From NCBI GenBank assembly GCA_963720775.1, contig CAVRGR010000002.1:124001-188000 (forward strand): a stretch of DNA of 64,000 bases, in the 5' to 3' direction. A program made the position numbers and the translations under genes. The first letter of the stretch is position 1. Every line of letters begins with the position of its first letter. Below are positions 26,062 through 35,650 of the stretch, one piece after another. This DNA comes from JAENVT01 sp963720775 (GTDB lineage: Bacteria; Actinomycetota; Acidimicrobiia; Acidimicrobiales; Ilumatobacteraceae). The notes under the pieces were generated by a model. The model was given only the letters and a program-made list of their open reading frames with translations, had not been told where the DNA came from and did no database searches.

Positions 26062-27123
26062 GTGCACTCGGTGACCGTACGCGACGATTTGCGAGCTCTC
26101 GAGGGCTATCACTCTCCGCAGGTCGACGTTCGCGTTCGACTCAACACCAACGAGGCGCCGTCACCACCGCCCACCGCGTGGCGCGACGCGTTTGCTGCCG
26201 AGCTCTCGCGAGTCGAATGGCACCGCTACCCCGATCGCAGCGCGACTGCGCTGCGCGGCGCCATCGCCGAATCACACCATGTGCGGCCCGACCAAGTGTT
26301 CGCGGCGAACGGATCGAACGAGGTGCTGCAGACACTGCTGCTCGCCTATGGCGGCCCTGGCCGTGCGGTGCTCACCTTCGAGCCGACCTATCAACTTCAC
26401 GGCCACATCGCCCGCCTCACCGGCGCCACCGTCGCAGAGGGCGAGCGCGGACCGCGGTTCGAGCTCGACGTCGATCGGGCGGTCGAACTGATCCGCGAGC
26501 ACCGGCCTGCGGTCACCTTCCTCTGCTCTCCCAACAATCCCACAGGCCTTGTCGAGCCGCCGCACAAGGTCCGAGCTGTTCTCGAGGCGCGGCCGGGTCT
26601 CTTGGTCGTCGACGAGGCATATGGTCAGTTCGCCGACTGGTCGGCGTTGACGATGATCGACGAGTCGACGCCGCTCGTCGTCATACGAACGTTTTCCAAG
26701 ACGTGGTCGATGGCGGCAAGCCGTCTTGGGTACCTGGTCGGCCCCTCGTGGCTCGTTGCCGAGCTCGACAAGGTGGTGCTTCCGTATCACCTCGACGCTG
26801 CCAAGCAGATCGCAGGCCGATTGGCGCTGCAGTACACCGACGAGATGGACGCCCGCGTCGAAACGATCATCGACGAACGTGAACGCATCTGGGCTGCGCT
26901 GGCCCGACTCGATCTCGACGTGTTCCCGAGCGGCGCCAACTTCATCCTCTTCCGCCCGCGCCACAAGCCTGGACGGGAGGTGTGGCAGGCGCTGCTCGAC
27001 CGCAGCATCTTGATACGTGACTGCTCGGGTTGGCCACGACTCACCGACTGTCTGCGCGTCACGGTCGGCACTCGTAGCGAGAACGACGAGTTCCTCGCGG
27101 CGATCACGGAGATCGTTCGATGA
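26062..27123 (+). CDS. hisC: Histidinol-phosphate aminotransferase
   Basis: A fold-type I PLP enzyme of ~353 residues converting imidazole acetol-phosphate to histidinol phosphate. Key elements: RLNTNEAPSPPP, CSPNNPTGLV, DEAYGQFADW, and the PLP lysine in IRTFSKTWSMAASRLGYLVG. The start is uncertain: GTG 26062 or GTG 26071 fit homologues better than the longer frame from 26002. It leads a tightly overlapping his operon (hisB begins inside its stop codon). An aromatic aminotransferase paralogue is possible in principle, but operon context favours HisC. Confidence 0.92.
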   Translation: MHSVTVRDDLRALEGYHSPQVDVRVRLNTNEAPSPPPTAWRDAFAAELSRVEWHRYPDRSATALRGAIAESHHVRPDQVFAANGSNEVLQTLLLAYGGPGRAVLTFEPTYQLHGHIARLTGATVAEGERGPRFELDVDRAVELIREHRPAVTFLCSPNNPTGLVEPPHKVRAVLEARPGLLVVDEAYGQFADWSALTMIDESTPLVVIRTFSKTWSMAASRLGYLVGPSWLVAELDKVVLPYHLDAAKQIAGRLALQYTDEMDARVETIIDERERIWAALARLDLDVFPSGANFILFRPRHKPGREVWQALLDRSILIRDCSGWPRLTDCLRVTVGTRSENDEFLAAITEIVR

Positions 27124-27710
27124 GTCGCAGCGCCTCCGTCCACAGGACGACGAAGGAGACCTCGATCGATCTCGAGATCGATCTCGACGGTGCCGGCACG
27201 ACCGACATCTCCACCGGCATCCCGTTCTACGACCACATGCTCGAACAGGTCGGCAAGCACGGCGGCTTCGACCTGCGCGTAGTGGCCAAAGGCGATCTGC
27301 ACATCGACACCCACCACACTGTCGAAGACGTGGCCATCAGTCTCGGGCAGGCATTCGCGGAGGCGCTCGGCGACAAGCGCGGTGTGCGACGCTTCGCCAG
27401 CGGATCGTTCCCACTCGACGAAGCACTCGTCGACATCGCGCTCGATCTTTCCGGCAGGCCCTTCGTGGTGTGGGACGTCGAGCTCCCCGAATGCCTGCCG
27501 TTGGGCAGTCCGGCCTTCGACCCACAGCTGGCCGAACACGCCGTTGCTTCGTTCGCCACCGCGGCCAACATCACGCTTCACGTCACGTTGCGACGCGGGC
27601 GCAACGTGCACCACATCATCGAGGCCGTCTTCAAGGGTCTGGCACGTTGCCTCCGCGACACGGTGCGCGTCGAGAGCACCCAGGTGCCGTCGACGAAGGG
27701 CGTGCTGTAG
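27120..27710 (+). CDS. hisB: Imidazoleglycerol-phosphate dehydratase
   Basis: A 196-residue monofunctional HisB (no phosphatase domain, as in actinobacteria). Metal-binding repeats are visible: FYDHMLEQVGKHGGFDL and IDTHHTVEDVAI in the first half, and RGRNVHHIIEAVFKGLA in the second. The start ATGA overlaps the hisC stop by four bases, so translation is coupled. Confidence 0.95.
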   Translation: MSRSASVHRTTKETSIDLEIDLDGAGTTDISTGIPFYDHMLEQVGKHGGFDLRVVAKGDLHIDTHHTVEDVAISLGQAFAEALGDKRGVRRFASGSFPLDEALVDIALDLSGRPFVVWDVELPECLPLGSPAFDPQLAEHAVASFATAANITLHVTLRRGRNVHHIIEAVFKGLARCLRDTVRVESTQVPSTKGVL

Positions 27711-27714
27711 ACCG

Positions 27715-28353
27715 ATGAGCGAGCAACCGCTCATCGCCGTCCTCGACTACGGCATCGGCAACCTGCGGTCCGCCCAGAAGGCCCTGCAGCGGTGCGGCGC
27801 TGATGCCCGGCTCACCGTCGATCACGGGCTGATCGCCGATGCCGATGGTGTGGTCCTGCCCGGTGTCGGGGCGTTCGGGGCATGCATGGCTGCGCTGCGC
27901 GGCGCCGGCCTCGAATCGGCGGTCGAAGCAGCGGTCGAATCCGGCCGGCCCTTCCTCGGAATCTGTGTCGGGATGCAGATGCTGTTCGATTCCAGCGCCG
28001 AGGACTACTCGGCGGTCGGGCTGGGGATCATCCCGGGGTCGATCCGATGGCTCAGCTTGGAGCTGCCGCGACCGCAGATGCAATGGAACATGCTCGACCT
28101 CACGCTGCCCGACGACCCGATGTTCGCCGGGATGTCGTCGCAGCCGTGGGTGTACTTCGTGCACTCGCTGCACGCAGTGCCCGAAGACTCGGAGGTCGTC
28201 GCGGCGACGTGCAACTACGGCGGCGTCGTCAACGCCGCGTTCCGTCGCGGCAACGTGTTCGCGACGCAGTTCCACCCGGAGAAGTCCGGGGCCTGGGGTC
28301 TCGCACTCCTCGGCAACTTCGTTCGCCAAGTGGCAAGGAGCACGGCCGGCTGA
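27715..28353 (+). CDS. hisH: Imidazole glycerol phosphate synthase, glutaminase subunit
   Basis: A 212-residue class I glutamine amidotransferase that feeds ammonia to HisF. The catalytic Cys is in FLGICVGMQMLF, and the His/Glu pair in ATQFHPEKSG; LDYGIGNLRS and LPGVGAFG are typical. It starts 5 bases after hisB and its stop overlaps the hisA ATG by one base. Confidence 0.95.
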   Translation: MSEQPLIAVLDYGIGNLRSAQKALQRCGADARLTVDHGLIADADGVVLPGVGAFGACMAALRGAGLESAVEAAVESGRPFLGICVGMQMLFDSSAEDYSAVGLGIIPGSIRWLSLELPRPQMQWNMLDLTLPDDPMFAGMSSQPWVYFVHSLHAVPEDSEVVAATCNYGGVVNAAFRRGNVFATQFHPEKSGAWGLALLGNFVRQVARSTAG

Positions 28354-29065
28354 TGGTCGATCTCTATCCGGCGATCGACTTGTGCGACGGTCAGGTCGTC
28401 CGGCTGACGCAGGGCGACTACGACAGCGTGACCGTGTACGGCAGTGATCCGGTCGCGGTTGCTCGCTCGTTCGCCGAAGCCGGCGCAGCATGGATCCACG
28501 TGGTCGACCTCGACGCGGCCCGTTCGGGGACGCCGCAGAATCGTCCCGTGGTTGCAGCCATCGCCGCGGCGGTTGCGGGCAGAGCAAAGGTGCAGACAGG
28601 CGGAGGCGTGCGCACGGTCGACGACGCGCGGCAGCTTGCCGATGCCGGCGTCGATCGAGTCGTGATGGGTTCGGCGGCGATTCAACATCCCGAGCTCGTC
28701 GATCAAGCGGCGAAGGTGATCGCAGTGGCGGTTGGGCTCGACCACCGCGACGGAGAGGTGGCGGTGCACGGCTGGACCGCCGGCGCCGGCGTATCGCTCG
28801 ACGAGGCGTTGGGCTGGTTCCCGGCGGCAAGCGCCTTCGTCATCACCGACATCGGTCGCGACGGAATGCTCGACGGCCCCGATGTCGACGGACTCGCTGC
28901 GGTTGCGGCCCGTTGCAGCGCGCCCGTCGTCGCCAGCGGCGGAGTGTCGTCGCTCGCCGACATCGAGGCCCTCGCCAAGATCGCAGGAATTTTCGGGATC
29001 ATCACCGGCAAGGCACTGTACGAGGGGCGCTTCACGGTGGCGGAGGCATTGGGAGTGCTGCGGCG

Positions 29066-29069
<4 letters not shown>
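28353..29069 (+). CDS. hisA: Phosphoribosyl isomerase HisA (possibly PriA)
   Basis: A 238-residue TIM barrel converting ProFAR to PRFAR: YPAIDLCDGQVVRLTQGD, the catalytic Asp in AIDL, and VITDIGRDGMLDGPD with the second catalytic Asp. In many actinobacteria this protein (PriA) also does the TrpF step of tryptophan synthesis. No trpF is seen in the window, and sequence alone does not settle bifunctionality here. It overlaps hisH by one base and hisF by four. Confidence 0.93.
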
Positions 29070-29877
<808 letters not shown>

Positions 29878-29881
<4 letters not shown>

Positions 29882-30861
29882 CGAACACCAAGAACAGCAA
29901 GATGGTCTACCGGCGCCTCGGGCGCAGCGGCCTGCAGGTCTCGGTCCTGTCGTTCGGCAGCTGGGTGTCGTTCGACAAGCAGATGAAAGACGACCTGGCC
30001 ATGGAGTGCATGCAGACGGCGTTCGATGCCGGGTGCAACTTCTTCGACAACGCCGAGGCGTACGCCGGCGGAGAGAGCGAGGCCATCATGGGTCGCTCCA
30101 TTCGCGAGCTGGGCTGGCGGCGCAACTCGTTCGTGCTCAGCTCGAAGTTCTTCTGGGGCATCGACAAGCTGCCCAACATGAGATACACGCTCAATCGCAA
30201 GTACCTCATGCAGGCCATTGATCGCTCGCTCGAGCGATTCGGGCTCGACTTCCTCGACCTCGTCTACTGCCACCGCGCCGATCCGAACACGCCGATCGAA
30301 GAGACGGTGTGGGCCATGCACGACATCGTCGCTTCCGGCAAGGCCCTGTACTGGGGTACCAGCGAGTGGGCGGCCGACGAGATCCGTGCCGCTTGGGACA
30401 TCGCCGAGCGCCACCACCTCCACAAGCCCGTGATGGAGCAGCCCGAGTACAACCTCCTCAAGCGCGACCGCGTCGAGCACGAGTACGCCAGGCTGTACAC
30501 CGACATCGGTCTGGGAACCACCACGTTCAGTCCACTGGCCTCGGGATTGCTCACCGGCAAGTACCAGAACGGAATTCCTGCCGACTCCCGCGGCGCGTTG
30601 AGCGGCTACGAGTGGCTCGACGAACAGCTTTCTGATCGCGCTGCTCTCGACAAGGTCGAGCGTCTTCGACCGATCGCTGCCGAGCTCGACTGTTCGCTGG
30701 CCCAGCTGTCGTTGGCGTGGTGCGCCAGCAACCCGAACGTCTCGAGCGTCATCACCGGCGCCAGCAGGCCGAGCCAGGTTGTCGAGAACTTCGGCGCGAT
30801 CGACGTGCTGCCACGGCTCACCCCCGAGCTCTTGGCCAGGATCGACGCAGCGGTCGCATAA
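29878..30861 (+). CDS. Aldo/keto reductase (Kv-beta-like)
   Basis: A 327-residue NADP-dependent AKR resembling the voltage-gated K+ channel beta subunit / YghZ group. The catalytic tetrad is visible: Asp/Tyr in FFDNAEAYAGG, Lys in SSKFFWG, His in VYCHRADP. The NADP-binding end is SSVITGASRPSQVVENF. The ATGA overlap with hisF couples its translation to histidine synthesis, which is not a canonical arrangement. A detoxification role is the default inference. RYTLNRKYLMQAIDRSLERF is typical of the family. Confidence 0.9.
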
Positions 30862-30890
30862 CGATCTGATCGGGCAGTACCCTGCCGCCT

Positions 30891-31217
30891 GTGGCCCTGC
30901 TCGACGAGAAGCTGCCGATCAAGATGCTCAACGACCGCCTGTTGGTGCGCATCCCCGAGAAAGACGGAGAACGCCGCACATCCGGCGGCATCTTGATTCC
31001 CGCCACGGCACAGATCTCCAAACGATTGGTTTGGGCCGAGGTCGTGGCCTTGGGCCAGAACGTTCGCTCGGCCGAGGTGGGCGACCGGGTGCTGTTCAGC
31101 CCCGAAGATCGTTACGAAGTCGAAGTCGGCGGCAACGACTACATCATGTTGCGCGAACGCGACATCCATGCCGTCGCCGCCAGTCGCATCGAGGCCAGCA
31201 CCGGGCTGTATCTCTAG
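30891..31217 (+). CDS. GroES-like 10-kDa chaperonin
   Basis: A 108-residue Cpn10 protein from GTG 30891: IKMLNDRLLVRIPEKDGERRTSGGILIP matches the GroES beta barrel and mobile loop, ending YIMLRERDIHAV. No groEL is adjacent, and the mobile-loop region is polar rather than the usual hydrophobic IVL tripeptide, so it is probably a second, divergent GroES rather than the main one. It sits alone between the his genes and hisI. Confidence 0.8.
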   Translation: MALLDEKLPIKMLNDRLLVRIPEKDGERRTSGGILIPATAQISKRLVWAEVVALGQNVRSAEVGDRVLFSPEDRYEVEVGGNDYIMLRERDIHAVAASRIEASTGLYL

Positions 31218-31244
31218 GGTTCGTGGCGCGCCTTGCGCCGTAGC

Positions 31245-31610
31245 ATGTCGCCCATGCCGACGGGCACCCCTATAAACGCCACACCAGAAGAGCTTGCCGC
31301 GGTCAGGTACGACGCCAACGGTCTGGTTCTCGCGATCGCCCAGGACATCGACACCAAGGCCGTTTTGATGGTGGCCTGGATGAACGCCGACACGTTGAAG
31401 GTGACCCTGGAAGAGGGACGAATGGTCTACTGGAGCCGCAGCCGTCAAGAGACGTGGCGCAAGGGCGATACCAGTGGTGATCGCCAGTACGTGCGCGAGG
31501 CCTACTACGACTGCGACGCCGACGCGCTGCTGTTCATGGTCGAGCAGGAGGGCAACGGGGCGTGCCACACGGGCGCCTTCTCCTGCTTCTTCCGCAGGTT
31601 CGGCGGATGA
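31245..31610 (+). CDS. hisI: Phosphoribosyl-AMP cyclohydrolase
   Basis: A ~121-residue HisI without a HisE domain. Metal ligands: YYDCDADALLFMVEQ (CDxD) and GACHTGAFSCFF; the substrate loop is MVYWSRSRQETWRKGDTSG. ATG 31245 is used; ATG 31254 and TTG 31233 are alternatives. Its stop overlaps the trpE ATG (ATGA), joining histidine and tryptophan synthesis genes in one unit. Confidence 0.93.
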   Translation: MSPMPTGTPINATPEELAAVRYDANGLVLAIAQDIDTKAVLMVAWMNADTLKVTLEEGRMVYWSRSRQETWRKGDTSGDRQYVREAYYDCDADALLFMVEQEGNGACHTGAFSCFFRRFGG

Positions 31611-33136
31611 GCGAACTGCGCATGCGGCCCAGCCGCGACGAGTTCCGCGCGTTGGCTGCCGAGCACACGGTGGTGCCGGTGTGGACGGAGGTGCTCGCCG
31701 ATCTGGAAACACCTGTCGCCGCTTACGCCAAGCTGGTCGGAGCCGGCTCCGGCTTTCTGCTCGAATCCGTCGAGCACGGCGAGCGCTGGAGTCGGTACAG
31801 CTTCGTCGGTCGCGACCCTACGGCGACGCTGGAGTTGCGCGACGGGCGCATCACGACGTTCGGGAACGTGCCCGCGTCGATTCCGCTGGATCGCGGAATG
31901 CTCGCCGCGCTCGACGAACTGCTGCGCATCTACAGAGCTCCGATCATTCCGGATCTCCCGCCGCTGCAGAGTGGGGTGATGGGCTACCTCGGCTACGACA
32001 TCGTGCGCGAGGTCGAGCGTCTTCCGAACGTCCCTGCCGACGACCGCCGGTTGCCCGACGCGGCAATGAGCGTGATCGGCTCCATGGCGGCGTTCGATCA
32101 CTGGCGTCAGCGCGTCTACCTCATCGAGAGCGTGCCCGTGCTCGGCATGAACGATGAGGATCTCGATCAGGCCTACGACGCCGCGATCTGCCGTGTCGAG
32201 CGCGCCGTTGCCGACCTCGCCCAGCCGTTGGCCTACGTGCCGGTCGCGCCCCCGGAAGCCGGAGATCAGCTGCCCGACGTTCGCAGCTCGATGCCCAACG
32301 GGATGTTCCAGCAGGCGGTGGAAGTCGCCAAGGAGCTGATCGTTGCCGGCGACATCTTCCAGGTGGTTCTCTCGCAGCGCTACGACGTCGATCTCGGCGC
32401 CGACCCCTTCGACTTCTACCGCGTTCTGCGGCAGGTCAACCCGAGTCCGTACATGTACTTCCTCAAGCATCCCGACATCACCATCGTCGGCAGCTCGCCC
32501 GAGCCAATGGTGCAGGTACTCGGCCGCAAGGTGATCAGCAGGCCGATCGCGGGCACCCGCAGGCGGGGCCGCGACGACGACGACGACCGCCGGATGGCCG
32601 GCGAGCTCAAGGAGAACCCGAAGGAGGTCGCCGAGCACATCATGCTCGTCGACCTGGCTCGCAACGACGTCGGTCGCATCGCCAAGTTCGGCTCGGTTCA
32701 TGTCGATGAGCTCATGACGCTCGAGCGCTACAGCCACGTGATGCATCTCACCTCGCAGGTCAGCGGCGAGCTCGTCGACGGCAAGACCCCGATCGACGTT
32801 CTCCGCGCCACGCTGCCTGCGGGCACGGTGAGCGGTGCTCCCAAGGTGCGGGCGATGGAGATCATCGACGCCCTCGAGCCCGTGAAGCGGGGGCCGTACG
32901 CCGGCGTGGTCGGCTACGTCGACTTCAGCGGCAACCTCGACACGGCGATCGCCATCCGCACGATGTTCGTCGGTGCCCACGGTGCTTCCTTCCAAGCCGG
33001 CGCGGGCATCGTTGCCGACTCCGTTCCCGACGACGAAGACCTGGAGTGCCGCAACAAGGCCGCGGCGCTGCTCGCCGCCGTGCCGGCAGCGCGACGGATG
33101 ACTGCTCAACGCAACGCCGTCGGCACCCCCGCCTGA
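31607..33136 (+). CDS. trpE: Anthranilate synthase component I
   Basis: A 509-residue chorismate-binding enzyme. The tryptophan feedback site LLES is present (FLLESVEHGERWSRYSF). Catalytic regions: FQVVLSQRY, SSPEPMV, SRPIAGTRRRG, HIMLVDLARNDVGRI, and LPAGTVSGAPKVRAMEIID. The presence of LLES and lack of a glutaminase domain favour TrpE over PabB. The glutaminase subunit TrpG is not in the window. Confidence 0.95.
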   Translation: MSELRMRPSRDEFRALAAEHTVVPVWTEVLADLETPVAAYAKLVGAGSGFLLESVEHGERWSRYSFVGRDPTATLELRDGRITTFGNVPASIPLDRGMLAALDELLRIYRAPIIPDLPPLQSGVMGYLGYDIVREVERLPNVPADDRRLPDAAMSVIGSMAAFDHWRQRVYLIESVPVLGMNDEDLDQAYDAAICRVERAVADLAQPLAYVPVAPPEAGDQLPDVRSSMPNGMFQQAVEVAKELIVAGDIFQVVLSQRYDVDLGADPFDFYRVLRQVNPSPYMYFLKHPDITIVGSSPEPMVQVLGRKVISRPIAGTRRRGRDDDDDRRMAGELKENPKEVAEHIMLVDLARNDVGRIAKFGSVHVDELMTLERYSHVMHLTSQVSGELVDGKTPIDVLRATLPAGTVSGAPKVRAMEIIDALEPVKRGPYAGVVGYVDFSGNLDTAIAIRTMFVGAHGASFQAGAGIVADSVPDDEDLECRNKAAALLAAVPAARRMTAQRNAVGTPA

Positions 33137-33164
33137 CCTGCCCCGCTGCCTCTCCGACCGCTCG

Positions 33165-33269
33165 CCCGCATGGGCGCGATCTTGGGTGGCGGGCGTCCAC
33201 GGTGGCGCCCAAACCAACTCAATGGGCACGATTCCAGCAGCCACACTTCCGCTGCCGCGCCCATGCGGG
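33165..33269. repeat. Perfect 14-bp inverted repeat pair in a non-coding gap
   Basis: CCCGCATGGGCGCG (33165-33178) and its exact complement (33256-33269) are separated by 77 bases inside the 258-base gap between trpE and the ygfZ-like gene; one more base pair extends it outward. Small terminal inverted repeats with no ORF between resemble a miniature transposable element or a large regulatory stem. I see no clear target-site duplication. Confidence 0.5.
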
Positions 33270-33394
33270 CTAGTCGGTCAGGCCGCCGTTCACCACCCAC
33301 GTCGGCCGGCTGCCATCGAAGATCCACAAGCCCGTGACAAAGGTTGCCGTGCCTCCAGCGTGGCATCGAGTCACGAACATGCGACACTGGATCC

Positions 33395-34033
33395 ATGGAC
33401 ACGAGTTGGCTCGGCGATCAGCGAGACGTCGTGGTGGTCGACGGGCCCGACGCGGCAACGTACCTGCAGTCGCAGGCTTCTCAAGACCTGCGGGGCATGG
33501 CTGCCGGCGAGTCGCGGTGGACGTTCCTGCTGCAACCGACCGGTCGGGTCGACGTGCTCGCCCGAGTGACCATGGTCGACGACGAGACCTTTCGACTCGA
33601 CACCGATCGAGGCTCCGGTCCGATCCTCGAGGCTCGCCTGAACCGGTTCAAGATCCGGGTCAAGGCCAGCGTTGCAGCCGTCGACAGCGAAGGCTCGATC
33701 CCGGTCGATGAAGATGATCGAATCGCCGCCGGCTGGCCCTCGATGGGTGCCGAAATCGTTCCCGGTGAGACCATCCCCGCCGAGACGGGTCTCGCCAATC
33801 TCGCCGTGAGCTACACCAAGGGTTGCTATCCGGGGCAGGAACTGGTCGAGCGCATGGACAGTCGTGGGTCCACGGCGCCGCGCCACCTCGCGGTGCTGCC
33901 GCGGCGGCCCGATGACACGCCGGGCGCCGCTGTTCTTCGTGAAGGGGCCGAGATCGGCCGGATCACGTCGGTCGGAGCCGTGCAAGTGCTCGCCTACGTC
34001 AAACGCGGAATCGACGGCCCGGAGCGAGATTGA
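33395..34033 (+). CDS. ygfZ: Folate-binding YgfZ-like protein
   Basis: A 212-residue GcvT-fold protein of the YgfZ/IBA57 type, which uses folate to help maintain iron-sulfur enzymes. The signature KGCYPGQELVERM carries the conserved Cys, and the N-terminal VDGPDAATYLQSQASQDL is typical. It is shorter than E. coli YgfZ, as in many actinobacterial versions. Its stop overlaps the next ATG by one base. Confidence 0.85.
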   Translation: MDTSWLGDQRDVVVVDGPDAATYLQSQASQDLRGMAAGESRWTFLLQPTGRVDVLARVTMVDDETFRLDTDRGSGPILEARLNRFKIRVKASVAAVDSEGSIPVDEDDRIAAGWPSMGAEIVPGETIPAETGLANLAVSYTKGCYPGQELVERMDSRGSTAPRHLAVLPRRPDDTPGAAVLREGAEIGRITSVGAVQVLAYVKRGIDGPERD

Positions 34034-34386
34034 TGGTTGCTGCGAAGACCTTGGCCAAGAACCTCCAGCGGATGCGCACCATCGCACTCGCGTTGCCGGA
34101 GGCGACCGAGGAGATCACGTGGGGCACCGACATCAACTTCCGCGTGCGCAAGAAGATCTTCGCGTTCCCGGGCCAGGGCGGCAGCGTGACGGTGAAGGCC
34201 GACCGTGAGGAGTTGCCGGCGTTGCTGGCCGATTCCCGGTTCCGGCCGGCGCCATACCTCGCCCGCGGCGGTTGGGTGGTGATGGACCTCAAGACGGCCC
34301 CACCTGACTGGGCAGAAGTCGAGGAGCTGATCCACACGTCGTACTGCTTGATCGCTCCGAAGAAGCTTGGTGCGCAGGTGGCGTAG
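34033..34386 (+). CDS. MmcQ/YjbR family DNA-binding-fold protein
   Basis: A 117-residue protein: ALALPEATEEITWGTDINFRV, then KIFAFPGQGGSVTVKA and a C-terminal WAEVEELIHTSYCLIAPKKL, which is the CyaY-like YjbR/MmcQ fold. Family function is not firmly established. It is coupled to the ygfZ-like gene by a one-base overlap and ends 2 bases from the convergent M50 protease gene. Confidence 0.8.
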   Translation: MVAAKTLAKNLQRMRTIALALPEATEEITWGTDINFRVRKKIFAFPGQGGSVTVKADREELPALLADSRFRPAPYLARGGWVVMDLKTAPPDWAEVEELIHTSYCLIAPKKLGAQVA

Positions 34387-34388
34387 GG

Positions 34389-35588
34389 CTAGCGCGAACC
34401 GATGTCGCCGGCGGCCGGGGGTCCACCGGCGAACTGGACGAGCTCGGGGGCCCTGCGCAGCGCTTGGCTGATCCACGCCGGATTGGCAAGGGTTTCGGCG
34501 GCCCGCAACCAGCCGATGGCGGTGTTGCGATCGTGAAGCGCTGCCGCGCTGCGAGCGACGGCGAACGCGGAGATGGGTGAGGCGGCGCGGCGATACGAGT
34601 CGGCGGCGTAATGGGCCGCGGCGTCGTATTCACCCAGGCGCAGGAGTATGTCGGCGAGCGCATGCTCGGAGTACGGATTGCCGATCGGGAACGGCCGGGG
34701 GAGCAGCGCGACCAGTGCCTCGAGGGTGCGTTCATCGGCGGCGTCCGGTGGCAGCCATCGCGGCGGGCTCGTGTCGGCGAAGTCGGCAAGCAGAGTGGCC
34801 CGGGCGGAATCCGGATCGCCGTGGTGAAGGTACTGGTAGGCACGGAACCACGGCGACGGCACCTGGTGAGGAATCATGCGCGACAGATCGCTCTCACGCC
34901 ATGCAGCAGTCTCGCCGAGCGCGGCGGCTTCCATTCCGCTCTCGGGCTCACGATGAGCCCGCAGCATCTGTATCTGCGCCATGAGCGGGAAGATGACGAC
35001 ATAGATGGCAATGGAACCCCAGCGCGGCTGGCTGAGCAGCCACAGACCACCGCCGATGGTGATGGCCAGGCTGGCGTAGAGCATGACGATTCGCGAGTTC
35101 TTGGGAAAGAACACCTCGAGACCGGCGAGAACGATGTTCCCTCCGTCGAACGGGAGGATCGGCAGCAGGTTGAACAGGCCGATGACCGGGCCGGCCCACC
35201 ACAGGGCACGAGCGGCATCGGAGGCTCCGACGCCCGGATGCAGCGGGTGGACGCCCATCGCCAACAGAGCGACGACGCTGACCGCGATCTGGATGCCGGG
35301 CCCGGCGAAGCTGATGCCTGCTCGCTCCCACCGCTTCAACGGGCGGGAGGGCACGAACGACGCGTAGCCGGCCAGGAAGTCGAGCGAGATCTCGGCGCGG
35401 GCACCGGTGGCCCGGGCGGCTACGGCATGGCCGAGCTCGTGGAGCAGCGTGAGGACGGCGATGAACCCGGCCAGCCAGACGCCCAGTGGGGCCCCGTTGA
35501 CGATGACCACGACGACCATGAACAGGTAGAAACCGGAGCGGACGTGGACGGGGAACCCGAACAGCCGAAACGCCGGTTGCGAACTCAT
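34389..35588 (-). CDS. Site-2-type M50 membrane metalloprotease
   Basis: A 399-residue integral membrane protein. The zinc motif LLHELGHAVAA (HExxH) lies in an early span, and NLLPILPFDGGNI provides the third ligand Asp in a later span, giving the SpoIVFB/Rip-type S2P core. After residue ~225 a soluble helical, TPR-like tail (SEHALADILLRLGEYDAAAHYAADSY) is added in place of the PDZ domain of Rip1. Probably cleaves membrane-embedded regulators such as anti-sigma factors; substrate unknown. The gene is divergent from ppdK. Confidence 0.88.
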   Translation of the reverse strand: MSSQPAFRLFGFPVHVRSGFYLFMVVVVIVNGAPLGVWLAGFIAVLTLLHELGHAVAARATGARAEISLDFLAGYASFVPSRPLKRWERAGISFAGPGIQIAVSVVALLAMGVHPLHPGVGASDAARALWWAGPVIGLFNLLPILPFDGGNIVLAGLEVFFPKNSRIVMLYASLAITIGGGLWLLSQPRWGSIAIYVVIFPLMAQIQMLRAHREPESGMEAAALGETAAWRESDLSRMIPHQVPSPWFRAYQYLHHGDPDSARATLLADFADTSPPRWLPPDAADERTLEALVALLPRPFPIGNPYSEHALADILLRLGEYDAAAHYAADSYRRAASPISAFAVARSAAALHDRNTAIGWLRAAETLANPAWISQALRRAPELVQFAGGPPAAGDIGSR

Positions 35589-35650
35589 TGACAGAGCCTA
35601 CGCACCGCGAAAGTCCCTCCCACCGAGAAGACTGCGTACACTCGTTTCTC

